12,500 nucleotides of DNA. It comes from Monoplex corrugatus (taxonomy: Eukaryota > Mollusca > Gastropoda > Littorinimorpha > Ranellidae). The stretch lies in the NCBI GenBank assembly GCA_030674185.1, contig JAPXFY010000030.1, positions 43,354,989-43,367,488 of the forward strand, written 5' to 3'. This document shows, in pieces, positions 6,924 to 12,500 of the stretch; the stretch's first letter is position 1, and every line of letters begins with the position of its first letter. The notes below the pieces were generated by a model, which saw only the letters and a list, made by a program, of their open reading frames with translations, did not search any database and had not been told where the DNA came from. Both the position numbers and the translations under genes were made by a program.

Positions 6924-9900
6924 AGACTAAATACCAGCATCATTAAAGCAACATCCCTGTCTTTTTCACTGTTTCTGGTTTTTAAAAAAGGACTAAATAC
7001 CAGCATCATTAAAGCAACATCCCTGTCTTTTTCTCTGTTTCTGGTCTTTAAAAAAAGGACTAAATACCAGCATCATTAAAGCAACATCCCTGTCTTTTTC
7101 TCTGTTTCTGGTCTTTAAAAAAAGGACTAAATACCAGCATCATTAAAGCAACATCCCTGTCTTTTTGACTGTTTCTGGTCTTTAAAAAAAGGACTAAATA
7201 CCAGCATCATTAAAGCAACATCCCTGTCTTTTTGACTGTTTCTGGTCTTTAAAAAAAGGATTAAATACCAGCATCATTAAAGCAACATCCCTGTCTTTTT
7301 CACTGTTTCTGGTCTTTAAAAAAAGGACTAAATACCAGCACCATTAAAGCAACATCCCTGTCTTTTTGACTGTTTATGGTCTTTAAAAAAAGGACTAAAT
7401 ACCAGCATCATTAAAGCAACATCCCTGTCTTTTTGACTGTTTCTGGTCTTTAAAAAAAGGACTAAATACCAGCATCATTAAAGCAACATCCCTGTCTTTT
7501 TCACTGTTTCTGGTCTTTAAAAAAAGGACTAAATACCAGCATCATTAAAGCAACATCCCTGTCTTTTTGACTGTTTCTGGTCTTTAAAAAAAGGACTAAA
7601 TACCAGCATCATTAAAGCAATATCCCTGTCTTTTTCACTGTTTCTGGTCTTTAAAAAAAGGACTAAATACCAGCATCATTAAAGCAACATCCCTGTCTTT
7701 TTGACTGTTTCTGGTCTTTAAAAAAAGGACTAAATACCAGCATCATTAAAGCAACATCCCTGTCTTTTTGACTGTTTCTGGTCTTTAAAAAAAGGACTAA
7801 ATACCAGCATCATTAAAGCAACATCCCTGTCTTTTTCACTGTTTCTGGTCTTTAAAAAAAAGGACTAAATACCAGCATCATTAAAGCAACATCCCTGTCT
7901 TTTCACTGTTTCTGGTCTTTACAAAAAGGACTAAATACCAGCATCATTAAAGCAACATCCCTGTCTTTTTGACTGTTTCTGGTCTTTAAAAAAAGGACTA
8001 AATACAAGCATCATTAAAGCAACATCCCTGTCTTTTTGACTGTTTCTGGTCTTTAAAAAAAGGACTAAATACCAGCATCATTAAAGCAACATCCCTGTCT
8101 TTTTGACTGTTTCTGGTCTTTAAAAAAAAGGACTAAATACCAGCATCATTAAAGCAACATCCCTGTCTTTTTGACTGTTTCTGGTCTTTAAAAAAAGGAC
8201 TAAATACCAGCACCATTAAATCAACATCCCTGTCTTTTTGACTGTTTCTGGTCTTTAAAAAAAGGACTAAATACCAGCACCATTAAAGCAACATCCCTGT
8301 CTTTTTGACTGTTTCTGGTCTTTAAAAAAAGGACTAAATACCAGCATCATTAAAGCAACATCCCTGTCTTTTTCACTGTTTCTGGTCTTTAAAAAAAGGA
8401 CTAAATACCAGCATCATTAAAGCAACATCCCTGTCTTTTTGACTGTTTCTAGTCTTTAAAAAAAGGACTAAATACCAGCATCATTAAAGCAACATCCCTG
8501 TCTTTTTGACTGTTTCTAGTCTTTAAAAAAAGGACTAAATACCAGCATCATTAAAGCAACATCCCTGTCTTTTTCACTGTTTCTGGTCTTTAAAAAAAGG
8601 ACTAAATACCAGCATCATTAAAGCAACATCCCTGTCTTTTTGACTGTTTCTGGTCTTTAAAAAAAGGACTAAATACCAGCATCATTAAAGCAACATCCCT
8701 GTCTTTTTGACTGTTTCTGGTCTTTAAAAAAAAGGACTAAATACCAGCATCATTAAAGCAACATCCCTGTCTTTTTGACTGTTTCTGGTCTTTAAAAAAA
8801 GGACTAAATACCAGCATCATTAAAGCAACATCCCTGTCTTTTCACTGTTTCTGGTCTTTACAAAAAGGACTAAATACCAGCATCATTAAAGCAACATCCC
8901 TGTCTTTTTCACTGTTTCTGGTCTTTAAAAAAAGGACTAAATACCAGCATCATTAAAGCAACATCCCTGTCTTTTTCTCTGTTTCTGGTCTTTAAAAAAA
9001 GGACTAAATACCAGCATCATTAAAGCAACATCCCTGTCTTTTTCTCTGTTTCTGGTCTTTAAAAAAAGGACTAAATACCAGCATCATTAAAGCAACATCC
9101 CTGTCTTTTTGACTGTTTCTGGTCTTTAAAAAAAGGACTAAATACCAGCATCATTAAAGCAACATCCCTGTCTTTTTGACTGTTTCTGGTCTTTAAAAAA
9201 AGGACTAAATACCAGCATCATTAAAGCAACATCCCTGTCTTTTTGACTGTTTCTGGTCTTTAAAAAAAGGACTAAATACAAGCATCATTAAAGCAACATC
9301 CCTGTCTTTTTGACTGTTTCTGGTCTTTAAAAAAAGGACTAAATACCAGCATCATTAAAGCAACATCCCTGTCTTTTTGACTGTTTCTAGTCTTTAAAAA
9401 AAGGACTAAATACCAGCATTATTAAAGCAACATCCCTGTCTTTTTCACTGTTTCTGGTCTTTAAAAAAAGGACTAAATACCAGCATCATTAAAGCAACAT
9501 CCCTGTCTTTTTGACTGTTTCTAGTCTTTAAAAAAAGGACTAAATACCAGCATCATTAAAGCAACATCCCTGTCTTTTTCACTGTTTCTGGTCTTTAAAA
9601 AAAGGACTAAATACCAGCATCATTAAAGCAACATCCCTGTCTTTTTGACTGTTTCTGGTCTTTAAAAAAAGGACTAAATACCAGCATCATTAAAGCAACA
9701 TCCATGTCTTTTTGACTGTTTCTGGTCTTTACAAAAAGGACTAAATACCAGCATCATTAAAGCAACATCCCTGTCTTTTTCACTGTTTCTGGTCTTTAAA
9801 AAAAGGACTAAATACCAGCATCATTAAAGCAACATCCCTGTCTTTTTGACTGTTTCTAATCTTTAAAAAAAGGACTAAATACCAGCATCATTAAAGCAAC

Positions 9901-10672
9901 ATCCCTGTCTTTTTGACTGTTTCTGGTCTTTAAAAAAAGGACTAAATACCAGCATCATTAAAGCAACATCCCTGTCTTTTTCACTGTTTCTGGTCTTTAA
10001 AAAAAGGACTAAATACCAGCATCATTAAAGCAACATCCCTGTCTTTTTGACTGTTTCTGGTCTTTAAAAAAAGGACTAAATACCAGCATCATTAAAGCAA
10101 CATCCCTGTCTTTTTCACTGTTTCTGGTCTTAAAAAAAGGACTAATTACCAGCATCATTAAAGCAACATCCCTGTCTTTTTGACTGTTTCTGGTCTTTAA
10201 AAAAAGGACTAAATACCAGCATCATTAAAGCAACATCCCTGTCTTTTTCACTGTTTCTGGTCTTTAAAAAAAGGACTAAATACCAGCATCATTAAAGCAA
10301 CATCCCTGTCTTTTCACTGTTTCTGGTCTTTACAAAAAGGACTAAATACCAGCATCATTAAAGCAACATCCCTGTCTTTTTCACTGTTTCTGGTCTTTAA
10401 AAAAAGGACTAAATACCAGCATCATTAAAGCAACATCCCTGTCTTTTTCTCTGTTTCTGGTCTTTAAAAAAAGGACTAAATACCAGCATCATTAAAGCAA
10501 CATCCCTGTCTTTTTCTCTGTTTCTGGTCTTTAAAAAAAGGACTAAATACCAGCATCATTAAAGCAACATCCCTGTCTTTTTGACTGTTTCTGGTCTTTA
10601 AAAAAAGGACTAAATACCAGCATCATTAAAGCAACATCCCTGTCTTTTTGACTGTTTCTGGTCTTTAAAAAA
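6924..10672. repeat. 67-bp tandem array, about 56 copies
   Basis: The 67-base unit starts GGACTAAATACCAGCATCAT, continues through AAAGCAACATCCCTGTC and ends GTTTCTGGTCTTTAAAAAAA. Start-to-start spacing is 67 with occasional one-base indels in the A- and T-runs, and the span divides into about 56 units. Most copies are nearly identical. The main variable site follows CTTTTT and reads GACT, CACT or CTCT. Rarer variants are CTTTACAAAAAGG (four units), ACAAGCATC, CTAGTC and CACCATT. There is no alternation of repeat and unique spacer, so this is a minisatellite. Since 67 is not a multiple of three, reading frames rotate through the array and it is not coding. Each unit can form a small hairpin from GTCTTT and AAGGAC. 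Confidence 0.97.
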
Positions 10673-10828
10673 GGAAATAATTCAGGACCAGTAGTATGAA
10701 AACAATGTCCGTCTCTCTTTCTTCATTGTTTTTGGTTCATATCTTCAGAAAAGAACTCAGCACCAATATTGTGAAAGCATTATCCCACTGATTTTTTATT
10801 TTTTTTTCATTGCTTTTGTTTCAGGTAT

Positions 10829-11137
10829 TTAACACATTCCTCGAGATCCTCGTGACTCAGCTTTCTCTCTCCGTGGACCGCGTCACGAGGATTTCGTGCT
10901 CTGAACCGTAGTTTCAGTTTCGAGTATTTAAATAGAAAATGACTGCATTGCTGACGGAAATCCTTTTCCGGCGAAGGGAGTATACTCTTGTCATTTCCTT
11001 CTGCGTTTACAAGACGTTTGACGCCGAAAAAATGGCAAAATATAGGCGTAATTTGAATGTTTCTGAAGTCTCTCTCCTAACATTACTTGGTCAATAGTTA
11101 GTACAGTGACCTGTTTTCTTGATAGGAAAAGGGTTAA
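10829..11137. mobile_element. 301-bp TTAA-flanked non-autonomous DNA element
   Basis: TTAA at 10829-10832 and 11134-11137 bracket 301 bp whose ends are CACATTCC and GGAAAAGGG. These are imperfect inverted termini resembling the TTAACCC ends of piggyBac-like elements. The left flank TTTCAGGTATTTAA and right flank TTAAACAGGGGCTTAGCATC join into the same sequence as the unoccupied unit at about 6820-6860. Inside is a perfect 11-bp inverted repeat, ATCCTCGTGAC (10846-10856) and GTCACGAGGAT (10882-10892). No transposase frame is present. The superfamily assignment rests only on target site and end sequence. Confidence 0.75.
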
Positions 11138-11670
11138 ACAGGGGCTTAGCATCAGCAGCACAAAAGCAATGCCCCTCTCTCTTTCTTCATTGTTTTTTTG
11201 TTTCTGGTCTTTAAAAAAAAGACTAAATACCAGCATCATGAAAGCAACATTCCTGTCTTTTCACTGTTTCTGGTCTTTAAAAAAGGAAATAATTCAGGAC
11301 CAGCATATGAAAGCAATGTCCGTCTCTCTGTCTTCATTGAGTTTGGTTCATGTCTTCAGAAAAGAACTCAGCACCAATATTGTGAAAGCATTATCCCTCT
11401 GGGTTTTTTTTCATTGCTTTTGTTTCAGGTCTTTAAAGAGAGACCCAGTTCCAGCAGAACAAGAGCAATGTCTGTATTCCCTTCTTCATTGTTATATTTT
11501 CATATTCTTTAATTAAGAGGCACCCCAGATCAGTAGTATGAGAGCAATGTCCATCTTGCTTTCTTCATTGCTCTATTCTCCTAGTCTTAAAGAGGGACTC
11601 AAGATCACCACCAGTATATGAAAGCGATATCTGTGTCTATTCCTTCATTGCTTTATTTTCATAGTCTTTA

Positions 11671-11685
11671 GGGGGGGGGGGGGGG
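11671..11685 (+). repeat. 15-base G homopolymer
   Basis: Fifteen consecutive G residues stand where other units have AAGAGGGAC after GTCTTT(A). Exact length is likely to be unreliable in assembly and polymorphic between individuals. Confidence 0.9.
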
Positions 11686-11838
11686 CAGAGGACCAGCAGT
11701 ATGAGAGCATGTGTGTGTTTCTTCCTTCGTTGCTATATTTTCTTGGTCTTTAAAGAAGAACCCATGACCAGAAGTACAAGAGCAGCGTTTGTTTCTCTTT
11801 CTTGACTATTATTTTTTCCTGGTCTTTGAAGAAGAACC

Positions 11839-12500
11839 CAGGACCAGAAGTATGAAAGCAGCGTTTGTCTCTCTTCCTTGACACCAAGGACCAGAAGTAT
11901 GAAAGCAGCGTTTGTCTCTCTTCCTTGACACCAAGGACCAGAAGTATGAGAGCAGCGTTTGTCTCTCTTCCTTGACACCAAGGACCAGAAGTATGAGAGC
12001 AGCGTTTGTCTCTCTTCCTTGACACTAAGGACCTGAAGTATGAAAGCAGCGTTTGTCTCTCTTCCTTGACACCAAGGACCAGAAGTATGAGAGCAGCGTT
12101 TGTCTCTCTTCCTTGACACCAAGGACCAGAAGTATGAAAGCAGCGTTTGTCTCTCTTCCTTGACACCAAGGACCAGAAGTATGAAAGCAGCGTTTGTCTC
12201 TCTTCCTTGACACCAAGGACCAGAAGTATGAGAACAGCGTTTGTCTCTCTTCCTTGACACCAAGGACCAGAAGTATGAAAGCAGCGTTTGTCTCTCTTCC
12301 TTGACACCCAGGACCAGAAGTATGAGAGCAGCGTTTGTCTCTCTTCCTTGACACCAAGGACCAGAAGTATGAAAGCAGCGTTTGTCTCTCTTCCTTGACA
12401 ACCAGGACCAGAAGTATAAGAGCAGCGTTTGTCTCTCTTCCTTGACACCAAGGACCAGAAGTATGAGAGTGCAGCGTTTGTCTCTCTTCCTTGACACCAA
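11839..12500. repeat. 47-bp tandem array, about 14 copies, open to the right
   Basis: The unit CAAGGACCAGAAGTATGA, then GAGCAGCGTTTGTCTCTC and TTCCTTGACAC, repeats every 47 bases from 11885 (first, slightly shorter unit at 11839) to the window edge, with one 2-base insertion near 12470. It derives from the last long unit (about 11821) by loss of the GGTCTTTGAAGAAGAAC segment and part of the T-rich segment. All three minus-strand frames are free of stops across the array, giving apparent proteins with a 47-residue period. This follows from the unit having no stop in any minus frame. There is no start context or conserved domain to support a gene. Confidence 0.95.

Larger units (their letters stand above)
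10673..11838. repeat. diverged 75-85 bp repeat units, right flank
   Basis: After the last 67-bp unit come type c (10673), d (about 10746) and a (about 10826, carrying a TTAA element), then a single 67-bp-type unit b (about 11219-11284). Another c (11285) and d (about 11350) follow. Less ordered units then begin near 11429, 11504, 11583, 11662, 11745 and 11821. The c and d units are nearly identical between the two sets, for example AAGAACTCAGCACCAATATT at both 10751 and 11361. This shows a four-unit higher-order repeat of about 305-320 bp once the insertion is removed. Confidence 0.85.

Noticed and set aside
6165..7079. A single 304-residue protein
   Set aside because: Only the part up to about 6584 is LINE-derived. 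The remainder is read-through into repeat DNA after loss of the element's stop codon.
6924..10672. CRISPR-like array
   Set aside because: The whole 67-bp unit is conserved, with no unique spacers, and the context is eukaryotic with transposons and a GPCR. It is a minisatellite.
10920..10936. TATA-like box (GAGTATTTAAATAG) as a promoter
   Set aside because: It lies inside the 301-bp TTAA element with no downstream gene. AT-rich matches of this kind are common here.
11106..11516. Plus-strand open frames of 104-136 residues
   Set aside because: They run through minisatellite units and have the same low-complexity composition in more than one frame, with no conserved coding signal.

Overview
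The window looks like animal nuclear DNA, most probably from a mollusc and plausibly a marine gastropod. That is inferred from two things: a class A GPCR resembling the expanded chemosensory-type receptors of gastropods, and short retroposons whose tRNA-like head and conserved tail resemble mollusc SINEs (both recognised from memory, with no search run). Nothing bacterial or viral is visible. I find no intact protein-coding gene.

Layout. 1-1770 is non-coding. It holds a decayed tRNA-Leu-like SINE on the minus strand (about 1020-1200, with a possibly related tract at 609-765), two local tandem duplications (53-bp and 100-bp periods) and a G-run cluster. 1778-3055 is a nest of retroelements. 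The host is the C-terminal part of a CR1/Jockey-type LINE reverse transcriptase on the minus strand. It is interrupted by a 188-bp SINE with perfect 11-bp target duplications and by the 3' end of an RTE-like LINE ending in (ATG)n. 3061-4011 is a GPCR pseudogene with no start region and an in-frame TAG in TM2. 4116-4579 is a (CTGT)n microsatellite followed by a long pyrimidine tract. 4580-5349 shows nothing recognisable.

From about 5350 to the right edge, nearly everything descends from one family of tandem repeats with an ancestral unit of about 75-85 bp. Its recurring landmarks are GGTCTTTAAA, ACCAGCA, AAAGCAATGTC and TTCATTG. The units form a four-unit higher-order repeat (called c-d-a-b here, about 305-320 bp). 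Unit b was amplified to about 56 copies of 67 bp (6924-10672), whereas the next higher-order copy has a single b. At the right, a shortened unit became a 47-bp array that leaves the window.

Mobile elements have landed in this array: a 282-bp TTAA-flanked palindromic complex (5604-5885), an RTE-like LINE 3' fragment (6134-6590) and a 301-bp TTAA-flanked element (10833-11133). The TTAA in the repeat unit's GTCTTTAAA core was the target at least twice. For the 301-bp element, an unoccupied sister unit at about 6820-6860 shows the site before insertion. The interest here lies in repeat and transposon history; no genes act together in this window.
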